64,000 bases of DNA from positions 186,001 to 250,000 of the forward strand of contig PVUG01000004.1 of assembly GCA_003001975.1 (NCBI GenBank). The letters are read 5' to 3'. Below the pieces are notes generated by a model that was not told where the DNA came from, ran no database searches, and was given only the letters and a program-made list of their open reading frames with translations. The DNA is from Martelella mediterranea (GTDB taxonomy: Bacteria; Pseudomonadota; Alphaproteobacteria; Rhizobiales; Rhizobiaceae). How positions within the stretch are numbered: the stretch's first letter is position 1; each line of letters starts with the position of its first letter. This document shows, in pieces, positions 38,294 through 47,347 of the stretch. The position numbers and the translations under genes were made by a program.

Positions 38294-38662
38294 TCAGAAG
38301 AAGACGACATAGACGGCATAGATGACATTGCTGCAAATCAGGCAGAATGTCGCGAACGATCCGAGGTCCTTGGCGTGCTTGCCCTCGACGGATCGCTCCG
38401 GAGACACACGGTCGATGATTTCCTCGACGGCCGTGTTCAGCGATTCGGCGGCGAACAGACTGAACATCAGGATGACGAAAACCATGAACTCAACGCCGCT
38501 CGCGCCAACGAGCGCGAATACGGCAAGGCCGATGACAAAGCCGATCAGTTCATGGCGAAAGGCTTCCTCCTTCAGCAACCGCAGGAAACCCTGCCAGGAA
38601 TAGCCACCCGCCGCCAGCAAATGGCGAAAGCCCGTTTCTTTCTCGATCGGCGGTTCAGCCAT
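38294..38662 (-). CDS. dgkA: Diacylglycerol kinase
   Basis: 122 residues from ATG 38662 with GGGAGA upstream, the same length as Escherichia coli DgkA; the longer frame to 38746 adds a tail with no family match. Three membrane helices and the active-site motif AAESLNTAVEEIIDRVSPE (Glu and Asn) followed by KHAKDLGSFA are clear. It recycles diacylglycerol left over from periplasmic glucan or LPS modification into phosphatidic acid. Confidence 0.95.
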   Translation of the reverse strand: MAEPPIEKETGFRHLLAAGGYSWQGFLRLLKEEAFRHELIGFVIGLAVFALVGASGVEFMVFVILMFSLFAAESLNTAVEEIIDRVSPERSVEGKHAKDLGSFATFCLICSNVIYAVYVVFF

Positions 38663-38845
38663 GACATCGTCTCCCGGCAGATCTTCAGGTCGGCGCAATC
38701 TGTCATCGAAGTGTAACAGGTTCGCGACAAGTGTTTGATGCCGCACCGGAAACGCATGTTAATGCCTGAAAACACCGGTCATGAAGCAAGAACGGGGCCG
38801 CATGCTGCCGCGGTCAAGACGCGCGCGGCAGCACACCGGAAGAGA

Positions 38846-39859
38846 TCACGCCCGTCCCGAAACGCCGGCTTCCTCAAACGTTGCCATGCCCGTATGGCAG
38901 GCGGCTGCCGACTTCACCAGGCTCGCCGCAAGCGCGGCACCCGTGCCCTCGCCAAGGCGCATGCCCAGCGCCAGAAGCGGTGTCTTGCCAAGCTTCTGGA
39001 TCAGCCTGAGATGTCCGGGCTCGGCAGAGACATGGGCAATCATGCAATGGTCGATTGCGGACGGATTGGCGGCCTTCAGAACGGCTGCCGCAGCCGTAAC
39101 GGCAAAACCGTCGAGCAGCACCGGCACTTTCTGCATCCGCGCGGCAATGATTGCGCCGGCGATTGCCGCAAATTCACGCCCGCCAAGACGGCGCAGCAAT
39201 TCCAGCGGATCGGACAGATGGTCCTTGTGGAGGGCAACGGCCTTTTCCACGGCAGCAATCTTGCGCTCCAGCATCTCGCCTTCCGCCCCCGTTCCAGGGC
39301 CCACCCAGTCGGCAGCCGAGCCGCCATAGAGCCCGTAGCAGAGCGCAGCCGCAATCGTGGTGTTGCCGATCCCCATTTCGCCGAGGCAGAGAAGATCGAC
39401 ACCGCCGGCCACGGATTCCATGCCGTAGGCCATGGTCGCCGCGCAATCGCGCTCGGAAAGGGCTGGTTCGACGGTAATATTCCCGGTCGGATAATCGAGC
39501 GCCAGATCGAAAACCTTGAGGCTGAGATCGACCGTGGCGCAGATCTGGTTGATCGCCGCCCCGTTTTTCTCGAAATTGCCGACCATCTGCTGTGTCACGG
39601 TCGTCGGAAAGGGCGAAATATTCTCCTCGGCAATGCCGTGATTGCCGGCAAAAACGGCAACCATGGGCCTGTGGACCGCAGGTGCGCGCCCGCTCCAGGC
39701 GGCCAGCCACATGGCGATCTCTTCCAGCCGCCCGAGTGCCCCTTCCGGCTTCGTGAGCAAGGAGTTACGTTTGCGGGCCGCTGCCAGAGCAGGAGTGTCG
39801 GCCGCAGGCAACGCCTCTAGCAGAGAACGGAAGTCATCGAAGGGGTGTTGGGCGTCCAT
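38846..39859 (-). CDS. cobT: Nicotinate-nucleotide-dimethylbenzimidazole phosphoribosyltransferase
   Basis: 337 residues. Makes alpha-ribazole phosphate, the lower ligand of cobamides. VAVFAGNHGIAEENISPFP, GEMGIGNTTIAAAL and RLGEGTGAALAASLVKSA are the CobT motifs, with the catalytic Glu in the C-terminal RLGEGTG segment. Divergent from cobS; the 107-bp gap is too short for a cobalamin riboswitch, and none of its conserved elements is visible. Confidence 0.96.
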   Translation of the reverse strand: MDAQHPFDDFRSLLEALPAADTPALAAARKRNSLLTKPEGALGRLEEIAMWLAAWSGRAPAVHRPMVAVFAGNHGIAEENISPFPTTVTQQMVGNFEKNGAAINQICATVDLSLKVFDLALDYPTGNITVEPALSERDCAATMAYGMESVAGGVDLLCLGEMGIGNTTIAAALCYGLYGGSAADWVGPGTGAEGEMLERKIAAVEKAVALHKDHLSDPLELLRRLGGREFAAIAGAIIAARMQKVPVLLDGFAVTAAAAVLKAANPSAIDHCMIAHVSAEPGHLRLIQKLGKTPLLALGMRLGEGTGAALAASLVKSAAACHTGMATFEEAGVSGRA

Positions 39860-39966
39860 GAAATGTAAGTCCTTTTTTACGAATAGTCTAAATAAGGTCT
39901 ATTCAGCGTTGTCATAGTCTGCAATAATCACATACTCAAGGTGACAGTATTGATGGAAGCGCTAAC

Positions 39967-40746
39967 ATGACGAGATGGAATCGCGTTGTGACAGATCTTG
40001 CCACGGCGACAGGTTTCCTGACCAGGTATCCTCTGCCCGCAGGCATGCAGACAGAACAGCCGGAAGGCGCGCGAGCCGCCTGGGCATTTCCGTTGGTTGC
40101 ATCTCTCGCCATGGTTCTGCCGGCGCTCGTTCTCGTGCTGTTCAGCGCGCTAGGTGCCGGCCCGCTTCTGTCCACGCTTTCGGCAATCGCCACAAGCCTG
40201 CTGGTCACCGGCGGGCTGCACGAGGATGGCCTTGCCGATTCCGCAGACGGGCTTTTCGGCGGCAGGACGCGCGATGACGTGCTGGCCATCATGAAGGACA
40301 GCCGCACCGGCGCCTATGGCACGCTTGCCCTTGTGCTGTCGATCACGCTTCGAGCGACGGCGCTGGCCATGCTGGTTGCCAAGGGGCCAGAAAATGCGGC
40401 GCTGCTTTTCATTGCTGCGGCCGCAGCAGGACGGGCCGTCATGGTCCGTCAGTGGTATGCCCTTCCGCTGGCGCGTGCCGACGGCGTGGCGGCCACGCTT
40501 GGACGGCCGGACAAGAACAACACCTTATGTGCGGCCATCATCAGCCTCGTCATCGTTGCCCTGTCCAGTGCGCTTGCCGGAGCACTGGTGGCCGCCCTCT
40601 TCGCCTTGGTCGCGCTAGCCGTTTCGGCTTACGCCTTCACCTTCTTTGTCAGGCGCCGCATCGGCGGCCATACCGGCGATACGCTTGGCGCCATCGCGCA
40701 GATCGGCGAAACCGTTTTTCTCATCGCCCTTGTCATTCTTGTCTGA
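39967..40746 (+). CDS. cobS: Cobalamin synthase (adenosylcobinamide-GDP ribazoletransferase)
   Basis: 259 residues, ATG with GGAAG before. Joins adenosylcobinamide-GDP to alpha-ribazole in the inner membrane. LTRYPLPAG at the start, GGLHEDGLADSADGLFGGRTRDDVLAIMKDSRTGAYG (the aspartate-rich active site) and five to six membrane helices are all present. Divergent partner of cobT, whose product it uses. Confidence 0.96.
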   Translation: MTRWNRVVTDLATATGFLTRYPLPAGMQTEQPEGARAAWAFPLVASLAMVLPALVLVLFSALGAGPLLSTLSAIATSLLVTGGLHEDGLADSADGLFGGRTRDDVLAIMKDSRTGAYGTLALVLSITLRATALAMLVAKGPENAALLFIAAAAAGRAVMVRQWYALPLARADGVAATLGRPDKNNTLCAAIISLVIVALSSALAGALVAALFALVALAVSAYAFTFFVRRRIGGHTGDTLGAIAQIGETVFLIALVILV

Positions 40747-40830
40747 AACCCGATATCCGGTCAGAACAGACAATCGCGGGACCTGAGTACCACCCTGCCC
40801 GCCTGTCGCGTTGGACAAGGGGAGAATGCC

Positions 40831-41532
40831 GTGCGCCTGTTCTGGATTCTGATTGCGATCGTTGCTGTCGGCATGATCATGCTGATGGTCACCGGTGGTG
40901 ATGGCAATACGCTCGGGCTCGCCAATGACGAATTCGCCTCCGCGCTCTGGTTGTCGCCGCTGCTCGTTCTGGTCGCCGCCGGGGTTCTGCAGGGACAGCG
41001 CAATTTCGGCTATGTCTTCCAATCGCTGCTGATCTGGGCGGCAATCCTGCTGGTGATTGCGGCTGCCTACATCTTCCGCAACGACTTCCGCGACATCGGC
41101 GCGCGCCTGTTCGGTGGTCTCGTGCCCGGCATGACGATGACCACGACGACCGTCAACGGCGCAGAACAGGTCATCATCGGCAAAGGGCGAAACGGCCATT
41201 TTTCTGCCAATGTGGTGGTCGACGGGGTCAGCCTGCCGATGCTTGTCGATACCGGCGCAAGCCGGATAACCCTGACGGCGGACGATGCCGAACGGGTCGG
41301 CATCGATGTGCAGTCGCTCAGCTACATGACCACGGTCCAAACGGCAAACGGCACCGCGCTTGCCGCACCGGTCACGCTTGATAGCGTCGCCGTCGGCCCG
41401 CTCGTGCGGCGCAATGTCCGGGCGATGGTGGCAGGAGAAGGCAGGCTTTCCGAAAGCCTGCTCGGCATGAGCTTTCTCAGCACGCTGACCTCCGTCGACA
41501 TGCGCTCCGACGAACTGCGCCTGACGGACTGA
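40831..41532 (+). CDS. Clan-AA retropepsin-like aspartic protease (TIGR02281 family)
   Basis: 233 residues from a GTG with GGGGAGA before. Three N-terminal membrane helices (about residues 2-20, 32-50 and 60-82) anchor a C-terminal domain with the single active-site motif MLVDTGASRITLTADDAERVG (Asp near residue 141) and SESLLGMSFLSTL at the end, so it should work as a dimer like retropepsins. Substrates are unknown. It ends 4 bp from the convergent TSUP gene. Confidence 0.9.
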   Translation: MRLFWILIAIVAVGMIMLMVTGGDGNTLGLANDEFASALWLSPLLVLVAAGVLQGQRNFGYVFQSLLIWAAILLVIAAAYIFRNDFRDIGARLFGGLVPGMTMTTTTVNGAEQVIIGKGRNGHFSANVVVDGVSLPMLVDTGASRITLTADDAERVGIDVQSLSYMTTVQTANGTALAAPVTLDSVAVGPLVRRNVRAMVAGEGRLSESLLGMSFLSTLTSVDMRSDELRLTD

Positions 41533-41536
41533 TACC

Positions 41537-42358
41537 TCAGAAGAACGAATAAAAGAACCGCGCCGAGATCGTCAGCAGGAAAATGCCGAAACCGGCAGTC
41601 AGCACACGATCGGAGACCGCGTGGGCGGCGCGCGCGCCAAGCGGCGCGATCAGCATGGTGATCGGAATGATCAGCGCCACGGCAACCCAGTTCACATAGC
41701 CGGTGGAAAACAACGGCAACCCGGGATGCCCCCACCCGCCAATGATATTGCCGACGAAACTCGGCAGCGAGATCAGCACGCCGACACCGGCAGACGTGGC
41801 CACCGCCTGATGGATCGGCCGGTTATAAAGCGTCATGAAGGTATTGTTGAGCGTGCCGCCGCCAATGCCGATCAGGCCGGACAGAAGACCGATCAGCCAG
41901 CCGACGCCGAAAAGCCCGGGATTTTTGGGCAAATCTTCTCCCAGACGCCAGCGGGCCGCCCCGGGATAAAGCATTTTCAAGCCGATCAGCAGCGTGATCA
42001 CCGCAAAGGCGGCGCGCAGCACATCGCTCGGCGAATAGGCAATGACCAGAACCGAAACGATCGCACCGAATGGCACGGCCAGTATCCACTGGCGCAACAG
42101 TTTCATGTCGACCGACCCGCGGCGATAGTGCGACTGAAATGACCTGAGCGATGTCGGGATGATGATGGCGAGCGACGTGCCCACGCACAGCTTCATGCGA
42201 ATGCTTTCGTCCACACCGGCCATGGCAAAGGCCTGATAGAAGACCGGCACCAGCACGGCGCCGCCGCCAATGCCGAACAGGCCGGCCAGGAAGCCGGCAA
42301 CACAGCCGGCAACGGCCAGCAGTCCGACAAGTTGCAGGATTTCGGAAACCGGAGGCAT
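41537..42358 (-). CDS. TSUP family membrane protein (TauE/SafE-like anion exporter)
   Basis: 273 residues with eight or so membrane helices. The repeated halves carry AGFLAGLFGIGGGAVLVPVFYQAF and IGLLSGLIGIGGGTLNNTF, the duplicated GxGGG motif of sulphite/sulphoacetate exporters. Substrate not certain. Located apart from any sulphur operon, though cysE lies 700 bp away. Confidence 0.92.
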   Translation of the reverse strand: MPPVSEILQLVGLLAVAGCVAGFLAGLFGIGGGAVLVPVFYQAFAMAGVDESIRMKLCVGTSLAIIIPTSLRSFQSHYRRGSVDMKLLRQWILAVPFGAIVSVLVIAYSPSDVLRAAFAVITLLIGLKMLYPGAARWRLGEDLPKNPGLFGVGWLIGLLSGLIGIGGGTLNNTFMTLYNRPIHQAVATSAGVGVLISLPSFVGNIIGGWGHPGLPLFSTGYVNWVAVALIIPITMLIAPLGARAAHAVSDRVLTAGFGIFLLTISARFFYSFF

Positions 42359-42552
42359 GCGTATTCCTCTTGTAGACCTTTCAGGCGCAATCGGAGCGTT
42401 CGGAAATATAGCTTCGGAACCGGCCGATATGTCATTAAAGCGTGATCTTCTTACACTATCCCGTTGTCAGGGCAAACGGAGATGCAGGCTGCCTGTTTAT
42501 ATTTGCAACAGCACCTTCCGACACGGTTTTTATCGACATTTTATATTCCGCC

Positions 42553-42647
42553 CGCGCCTGTTGAGTATTTCTGTTCGAAACGACTTCGGATCACCAAGTC
42601 TTTTTTCTTTTCCTGATGCCGGCTCTTCCAGGAGCCGGCATTTTTTA
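42553..42647 (+). ncRNA. Candidate orphan small RNA with its own promoter and terminator
   Basis: A strong plus-strand terminator at 42616-42646 has no plus-strand gene before it: the upstream TSUP gene runs the other way. A possible promoter CCGACA (42518-42523), 18 bp, TATATT (42542-42547) would give a transcript of about 95 nt. It would hold a small hairpin GACTT/AAGTC near 42582-42600, a long U/C-rich single strand (TCTTTTTTCTTTTCC) and the terminator, an arrangement common in Hfq-bound RNAs. I cannot assign a known family. The region 42359-42552 shows nothing else. Confidence 0.5.
42616..42646 (+). terminator. Strong Rho-independent terminator
   Basis: Perfect 10-bp stem ATGCCGGCTC (42616-42625) / GAGCCGGCAT (42632-42641), 6-nt loop, then TTTTT. 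On the minus strand no T-run follows, so it works in the plus direction only. Confidence 0.9.
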
Positions 42648-42680
42648 TGGCTTTGCCCGACTGAACATCCCCGCAAACGC

Positions 42681-42712
42681 AAAAAAACGGCCGCCGAAAG
42701 CGACCGTTTTTG
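42681..42712 (-). terminator. Bidirectional-looking terminator after the DUF3126 gene
   Basis: Stem CGGCCGC (42688-42694) / GCGACCG (42700-42706) flanked by A-runs and T-runs on both sides; on the minus strand it ends in seven T, 22 bp after the DUF3126 stop. Confidence 0.8.
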
Positions 42713-42734
42713 TTTCACAGAAGCTGCGATGTGA

Positions 42735-42944
42735 TCAGGGATCGAGATCGACGTCGAGGATCGCCATCGAAAAGTTGAAGGATCGGTCACCGTCTTCATC
42801 ATCGAGATAGATCACGCCGATGAACTCATCCTCGCGATAGACCTCGCAGGAATCGTCCTTGCGCGGACGTGCGCGAACAGCAAAGAGGGGGCCGAACATG
42901 CGCTTGAAATAGGAGTCGAGCTTTTTGATTTCGTCTGGTTTCAA
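42735..42944 (-). CDS. DUF3126 family protein
   Basis: 69 residues from a TTG at 42944 with GGAG eight bases before. KPDEIKKLDSYFKRMFG and VRARPRKDDSCEVYREDEFIGVIYLDDEDGDRSFNFSMAILDVDL is the whole domain. Function unknown; the gene follows cysE (97 bp gap) and this pair is conserved in Rhizobiales, hinting at a role in sulphur or serine metabolism. Confidence 0.9.
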   Translation of the reverse strand: MKPDEIKKLDSYFKRMFGPLFAVRARPRKDDSCEVYREDEFIGVIYLDDEDGDRSFNFSMAILDVDLDP

Positions 42945-43041
42945 GGGATGAACTCCGTCTGGTCTTCAGGTGTTGGCGCGCTTGTGACACGCCAATGCCG
43001 AGAATGCAAATGCGCAAGTGGCAAGCAGAGAACCGGCTGTA

Positions 43042-43869
43042 TCAGTCTTCCGAGCCGATCAGTTGATCCATGGAGCGGGCGGGATCGGAGCAACCGGCTG
43101 TTCCGATCACCTTGGCCGGCACGCCTGCAACCGTGGAACTGGCCGGAACCGGCTTCAGCACCACCGAGCCTGCTGCAATGCGCGAGCAATCCCCGACGGT
43201 GATATTGCCAAGCACCTTGGCGCCGGCGCCGATCAGAACGCTGTGGCCGATCTTGGGATGACGGTCGCCGGTTTCCTTGCCGGTACCGCCGAGCGTAACC
43301 CCCTGAAGGATCGAGACATCGTCGCCGACGGTCGCCGTCATGCCGACGACAAGCCCCGTTGCATGATCGAGAAAAATCCCCTTGCCCATCTTCGCAGCCG
43401 GGTTGATATCGGTCTGGAACACGCTGGAGGACCGGCTTTGCAGATAGAGCGCAAAGTCCTGACGGCCCTTGTGCCACAGCCAGTGCGCCAGCCTGTGGGT
43501 CTGGATCGCGTGAAATCCCTTGAAATAGAGCACCGGCTCCATGAAACGCGAACAGGCCGGGTCGCGGTCATAAACCGCCTGAATGTCGACACGCAGGATA
43601 TCGCCCCATTCCGGCCAGTCCCGGCGCATCTCGTCAAACGTCTGGCGCAGCAGGATGGCCTGGATATCGGGATGATCGAGCCGCTCGCAGATACGATAGA
43701 CGACACAGTCTTCCAGCGAGCTGTGGTTCAGGATCGTCGAATACAGAAACGCGGCAAGGATCGGATCCTTTTCCAGGGCGCTTTGAGCCTCCGCCCTCAG
43801 GCTCGCCCAGATCGGGTCGACCGCCATAAGGTTTGTCTCGTGACTGCTCTTGTCGGGGTGTGCGGCCAT
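43042..43869 (-). CDS. cysE: Serine O-acetyltransferase
   Basis: 275 residues from ATG 43869, which follows a strong AGGAGG; the longer frame to 43968 has no ribosome site. It makes O-acetylserine for cysteine synthesis. The helical N-terminal domain (DPIWASLRAEAQSALEKDPILAAFLYS) and the C-terminal left-handed beta-helix (DHATGLVVGMTATVGDDVSILQGVTLGGTGKETGDRHPKIGHSVLIGAGAKVLGNI) with the catalytic His are complete. Confidence 0.96.
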   Translation of the reverse strand: MAAHPDKSSHETNLMAVDPIWASLRAEAQSALEKDPILAAFLYSTILNHSSLEDCVVYRICERLDHPDIQAILLRQTFDEMRRDWPEWGDILRVDIQAVYDRDPACSRFMEPVLYFKGFHAIQTHRLAHWLWHKGRQDFALYLQSRSSSVFQTDINPAAKMGKGIFLDHATGLVVGMTATVGDDVSILQGVTLGGTGKETGDRHPKIGHSVLIGAGAKVLGNITVGDCSRIAAGSVVLKPVPASSTVAGVPAKVIGTAGCSDPARSMDQLIGSED

Positions 43870-43993
43870 CGTGGCCTCCTGTGGTTTCGGCGCCGGTCTT
43901 TGCGGCAACTGTCCTTCCAACGAAAGTCGCTTCGAGCGCGAATATAGATCACTGCGGCACGAATACAAATGCGCCGGCCATCATATTCTCGTG

Positions 43994-44773
43994 TCAGTCC
44001 TCGTTTTGACCGGCCAGGAATTCCAGAACCGCCTTCTTGAACACCCTGTCGCCGACCGCCAGCATGTGGTCGCGGTTGGGAATGTCGAGCGCGATGGCAT
44101 TCTGCATCTGGCCGGCCAGGGTTTGCGGCGAGCCCGCCAGATCGTCCTTGGTACCGACGCCGATCAGGGTCGGCGCAGCGATCTTGCCGATCTCTGCGCG
44201 TGCGATGTTCTGGCGCGATGTTTCGATACAGGCGGCAAGCGCCATGCGGTCGCTCTTGGTCTGGTCGGCAAAGGTGCGGAACATGCGGCCCTTCTCGTCG
44301 GTGACGTCGTCAAGGGATGGTGCCCGCAAGGCAGCCGCAATCGCATCCCAGTCGCCCACCCCGTCGCACAGGCCGATACCAAGACCGCCGAACACCAGCG
44401 CGCGCACCTTTTCCGGCCTGGCAAGCGCCAGATAGGCCGAAATCCGCGCGCCCATCGAATATCCCATCACATGGGCGCTTTCGATGCCGAGATGATCGAG
44501 AAGCGCGGCGGCGTCTTCGGCCATCATCGCCGGATAGTAGACAGCCGGGTCATGCGGCTTGTCGCTTTGTCCGTGGCCGCGATTGTCGAGCGCGATCACC
44601 CGGTAGCCGGCATCGCCAAGCGTCTTCAGCCAGCCCGGATGCACCCAGTTGACCGCCGCCGTGGAGGCAAAACCGTGAATCAGAAGCACCGGCACGCCCT
44701 CGCCCTCGTCGAAATAGGCCAGTTTGAGCCCGTCATGGGTGAACGAACTGAATTGCGGAAGATTGAGGTTCAT
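43994..44773 (-). CDS. Alpha/beta hydrolase (esterase/lactonase-like)
   Basis: 259 residues from ATG 44773 with GGAGCAG before; the frame continues to 44827. VPVLLIHGFASTAAVNWVHPG supplies the oxyanion hole, VMGYSMGARISAYLA the nucleophile Ser, and IPNRDHMLAVGDRVF the catalytic His. Substrate unknown. It is divergent from the zinc-finger gene. Confidence 0.9.
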   Translation of the reverse strand: MNLNLPQFSSFTHDGLKLAYFDEGEGVPVLLIHGFASTAAVNWVHPGWLKTLGDAGYRVIALDNRGHGQSDKPHDPAVYYPAMMAEDAAALLDHLGIESAHVMGYSMGARISAYLALARPEKVRALVFGGLGIGLCDGVGDWDAIAAALRAPSLDDVTDEKGRMFRTFADQTKSDRMALAACIETSRQNIARAEIGKIAAPTLIGVGTKDDLAGSPQTLAGQMQNAIALDIPNRDHMLAVGDRVFKKAVLEFLAGQNED

Positions 44774-44920
44774 TGCCGTCTGCTCCGTTATCGACATCGG
44801 ACCGAAAGGCCTGGCAGAAACGGTCATTCAAAACCGCGCTGCAACGCAATTCGGGTACTACACATTTGCCGCGAAGAGTTATAGTGTCCGGGCCGAAAGC
44901 TCAAGGAACCGGAGATAATC

Positions 44921-45166
44921 ATGGCTGGCCACGGGATCGCCCATTTCAAGAACGACGACGGACACAGAACCATCGAGGTGGGCGTCAAGGAATTCATGTG
45001 CGTGGGGGCATCCGCGCCCTTCGATCATCCGCATATCTTCATCGACATGGGCGACGATGACGAGGCCGTCTGTTCCTATTGCTCCACACTCTACAAGTTC
45101 TCGCCTGCGCTTCACGGCGAAGAAACCAATCCGCCCGGCTGCGCCTACCACGTCGACGCTGCCTGA
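44921..45166 (+). CDS. CHCC-type zinc-finger protein (NDUFS6-like)
   Basis: 81 residues, GGAG before the ATG. The motif is C-x-H-P (HIFIDMG after FDHPH) and CSYCSTLYKF, giving the Cys-His-Cys-Cys zinc site of the zf-CHCC family, whose mitochondrial relative NDUFS6 is a complex I subunit. In alphaproteobacteria it occurs as a short stand-alone protein. Possibly linked to respiratory complex I assembly. Confidence 0.88.
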   Translation: MAGHGIAHFKNDDGHRTIEVGVKEFMCVGASAPFDHPHIFIDMGDDDEAVCSYCSTLYKFSPALHGEETNPPGCAYHVDAA

Positions 45167-45223
45167 CCTTTCCCTTCCGCGCGCTGGGTTCGTCGTTGCG
45201 TGGCGAAGGGTCGGGAGGAGAAA

Positions 45224-46396
45224 ATGACGATTGCACATGCAGCCATTATCGGCGCCGGCATTGCGGGCCTAACCGCAGCGCTGGCCCTTGCACGCCATGG
45301 CGTTTCCAGCGAAATATTCGAACAGGCCGACGAGCTGACCGAAGTCGGCGCCGGTCTGCAGGTCTCGCCAAACGCCGCGCGCTGCCTTGCCAAGATCGGC
45401 GTGCTCCAACGACTCGAGAGCCAGTGGCGCGAACCGGAGGCGGTCACGCTGGCCTCCGGGAAAACCCTGCGCCAGGTCGCCAGCGTGCCTGTCGGCGAGG
45501 CCCGCACGCGCTGGGGCGCGCCCTATGGCACGCTCCACCGCTCGACCCTGCAATCGGCGCTCATCCATGCCGTTGCCGCAGAGCCGCTGTGCTCCCTGAA
45601 ACTCGGCACACGAATCGACAAGGCCAATGAGGCCCTGCTGGCCGCCAGAACGGAAAAGCCCGCCGACGTCATCATCTGCGCCGATGGCGTCTGGTCGCAC
45701 AGCCGCCGCCAGATCAAGGGCGCGCCGGAAGCCAGATTTTCCGGCAATATCGCCTGGCGTTTCGTACTGTCATCGGAAGATGCGCCAGGATTTCTGAAGC
45801 GCGAAAGCGTCACAGCCTATATGGGGCCGATGGCCCATCTTGTCGCCTACCCGCTGCGCGATGTCGGCGGCTTCAACCTTGTGGCCATCGCTTCCGGTGC
45901 GAGCGCGGGCGAGGCCTGGCACACCGAGGTGGACAGTAGCTGGAAAACAGCGCTGGAACGCCATTTCAAGGGCTGGCACCCGGACCTGACCAACCTGTTT
46001 TCCGCTGACAAGCCCACCTTCTGGCCGCTTTATGAGGTCGGCGAAGGCCATTGGCACAACGGACGCGATACAATCGCAATCGGCGATGCCGTCCATGCAA
46101 TGATGCCGTTTTCAGCACAAGGGGCGGCGATGGCGATCGAGGACGGCTTCGAGCTTGCCGCCTACCTATCGTCATCGATGGCCGTGCCGGAGGCGTTCGA
46201 CGCCTTTGTCGCCCGCCGCAAACCGCGGCTTGCAACCCTGCGCAAACGCACCAACCTCAACAAGTTCGCCTATCACGCCGCAGGGCCGTTCAGGCTCGGC
46301 CGCGATGTTGTGCTGAAACTGCGCACGCCCGATTCGCTGGCCGGGGAACTCGACTGGCTCTACGGTTACGAGGCCTATGGTCTCGACCGAATCTGA
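45224..46396 (+). CDS. FAD-dependent monooxygenase (salicylate-hydroxylase-like)
   Basis: 390 residues from ATG 45224 directly after GGAGGAG. AAIIGAGIAGLTAALALARHG is the FAD-binding GxGxxG; GDAVHAMMPFSAQGAAMAIEDG is the second flavin motif. The group hydroxylates aromatic rings with NAD(P)H and oxygen. No ring-cleavage genes lie nearby, so the substrate is not known. Confidence 0.92.
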   Translation: MTIAHAAIIGAGIAGLTAALALARHGVSSEIFEQADELTEVGAGLQVSPNAARCLAKIGVLQRLESQWREPEAVTLASGKTLRQVASVPVGEARTRWGAPYGTLHRSTLQSALIHAVAAEPLCSLKLGTRIDKANEALLAARTEKPADVIICADGVWSHSRRQIKGAPEARFSGNIAWRFVLSSEDAPGFLKRESVTAYMGPMAHLVAYPLRDVGGFNLVAIASGASAGEAWHTEVDSSWKTALERHFKGWHPDLTNLFSADKPTFWPLYEVGEGHWHNGRDTIAIGDAVHAMMPFSAQGAAMAIEDGFELAAYLSSSMAVPEAFDAFVARRKPRLATLRKRTNLNKFAYHAAGPFRLGRDVVLKLRTPDSLAGELDWLYGYEAYGLDRI

Positions 46397-46532
46397 CCTC
46401 GCGAATTTCATCAATCTGCCCGCCCTGGCGGGCATTTCGTTCATCTTCGTTTCAGCTTGCCGGTCCTAGACTGGCGATGTTGCCGCAATGCCACTGGCTT
46501 TGCCGGCATTATGCAACGGGGATCACCGAAAC

Positions 46533-47282
46533 ATGAAACTCCGCACTTTCATCACATCGACCGGCATCGCGATTGCCGCAACACTTTTCGCCTTTCAGGC
46601 GGAGGCGGCGGTTCGGGCCTATGCGACGTCCAACGTCAATCTTCGCGCCGGTCCCTCGACCTCCTATCCGGCGATCACGGTCGTGCCGGCAGGCGCCTCC
46701 ATCCTCAATAATGGCTGCCTTGCGGACTACAGCTGGTGCGACGTGTCCTATGCCAATTACCGCGGCTGGATGTCGGCGCACTACATGAACGTGGTCTATC
46801 AGGGACAGCGCCAGGTGCTGAACCCGGGAATTGCCTTTGCAACGGGGATCGCGATTACAGCCTTCTCGCGCTCCTACTGGGACCAATATTATCGCGGCTA
46901 TCCGTGGTATCCGACCTGGGGCCGATACCCGTCGCCGCCACCGCCACGGCCCTACCGGCCACCGCCGGGTTGGCGTGCGCCACCGGGATGGGGTGGCCCG
47001 CCGCCCGGATGGCGACCGCCGCCCGGTTACCGTCCCGGCTGGGGCGCGCCGCCGCCGCATGCAGGCCCGCCGCCGCACCGTCCACCGCCCGGCGCACGTC
47101 CGCCGCAGCACCGCCCGCCACCGCAGCACCGCCCGCCGTATTACGGACCGCCGCGCCGCGATCACGCCGGCCCGCCGCCCGGCCGACCGCCGGCGATGCA
47201 CGGCCCCGGCCCCGTCCGTCGCGGTCCTTCGATGCACCCGGGCGGACGTCCCCACGGCGGAGGGCGCTTCGAGCGCCGTTGA
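46533..47282 (+). CDS. Exported SH3-domain protein with a long Pro/Gly-rich tail
   Basis: 249 residues from ATG 46533. A signal peptide (LFAFQAEA|AVRAY) is followed by one bacterial SH3 domain (SNVNLRAGPSTSYPAITVVPAGASILNNGCLADYSWCDVSYANYRGWMSAHYM), a hydrophobic/aromatic stretch, then from about residue 128 a tail of some 120 residues made of PP, PPG, PPH and PPR repeats. SH3 domains of this type bind peptidoglycan; the tail could cross the envelope. The tail region is a low-complexity DNA repeat that is prone to length change. Confidence 0.85.
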   Translation: MKLRTFITSTGIAIAATLFAFQAEAAVRAYATSNVNLRAGPSTSYPAITVVPAGASILNNGCLADYSWCDVSYANYRGWMSAHYMNVVYQGQRQVLNPGIAFATGIAITAFSRSYWDQYYRGYPWYPTWGRYPSPPPPRPYRPPPGWRAPPGWGGPPPGWRPPPGYRPGWGAPPPHAGPPPHRPPPGARPPQHRPPPQHRPPYYGPPRRDHAGPPPGRPPAMHGPGPVRRGPSMHPGGRPHGGGRFERR

Positions 47283-47286
47283 TCAA

Positions 47287-47325
47287 AAAAAGCCGGCGCG
47301 CCCTCCCCGGGCCGCCGGCCTTTTT
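47287..47325. terminator. Bidirectional terminator between the SH3 gene and metC
   Basis: Stem GCCGGCG (47292-47298) / CGCCGGC (47313-47319) with TTTTT on the plus strand and a T-run from AAAAAAA (47285-47291) on the minus strand; it can end both convergent genes. Confidence 0.85.
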
Positions 47326-47347
47326 ACGTTCACTGTTGCGTCTGGAC

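Noticed and set aside
39860-39966. Cobalamin riboswitch between cobT and cobS
   Set aside because: The gap is only 107 bp and lacks the conserved B12-box.
46916-47240. CRISPR-like repeat
   Set aside because: It is a coding Pro/Gly low-complexity tail without regular spacers.
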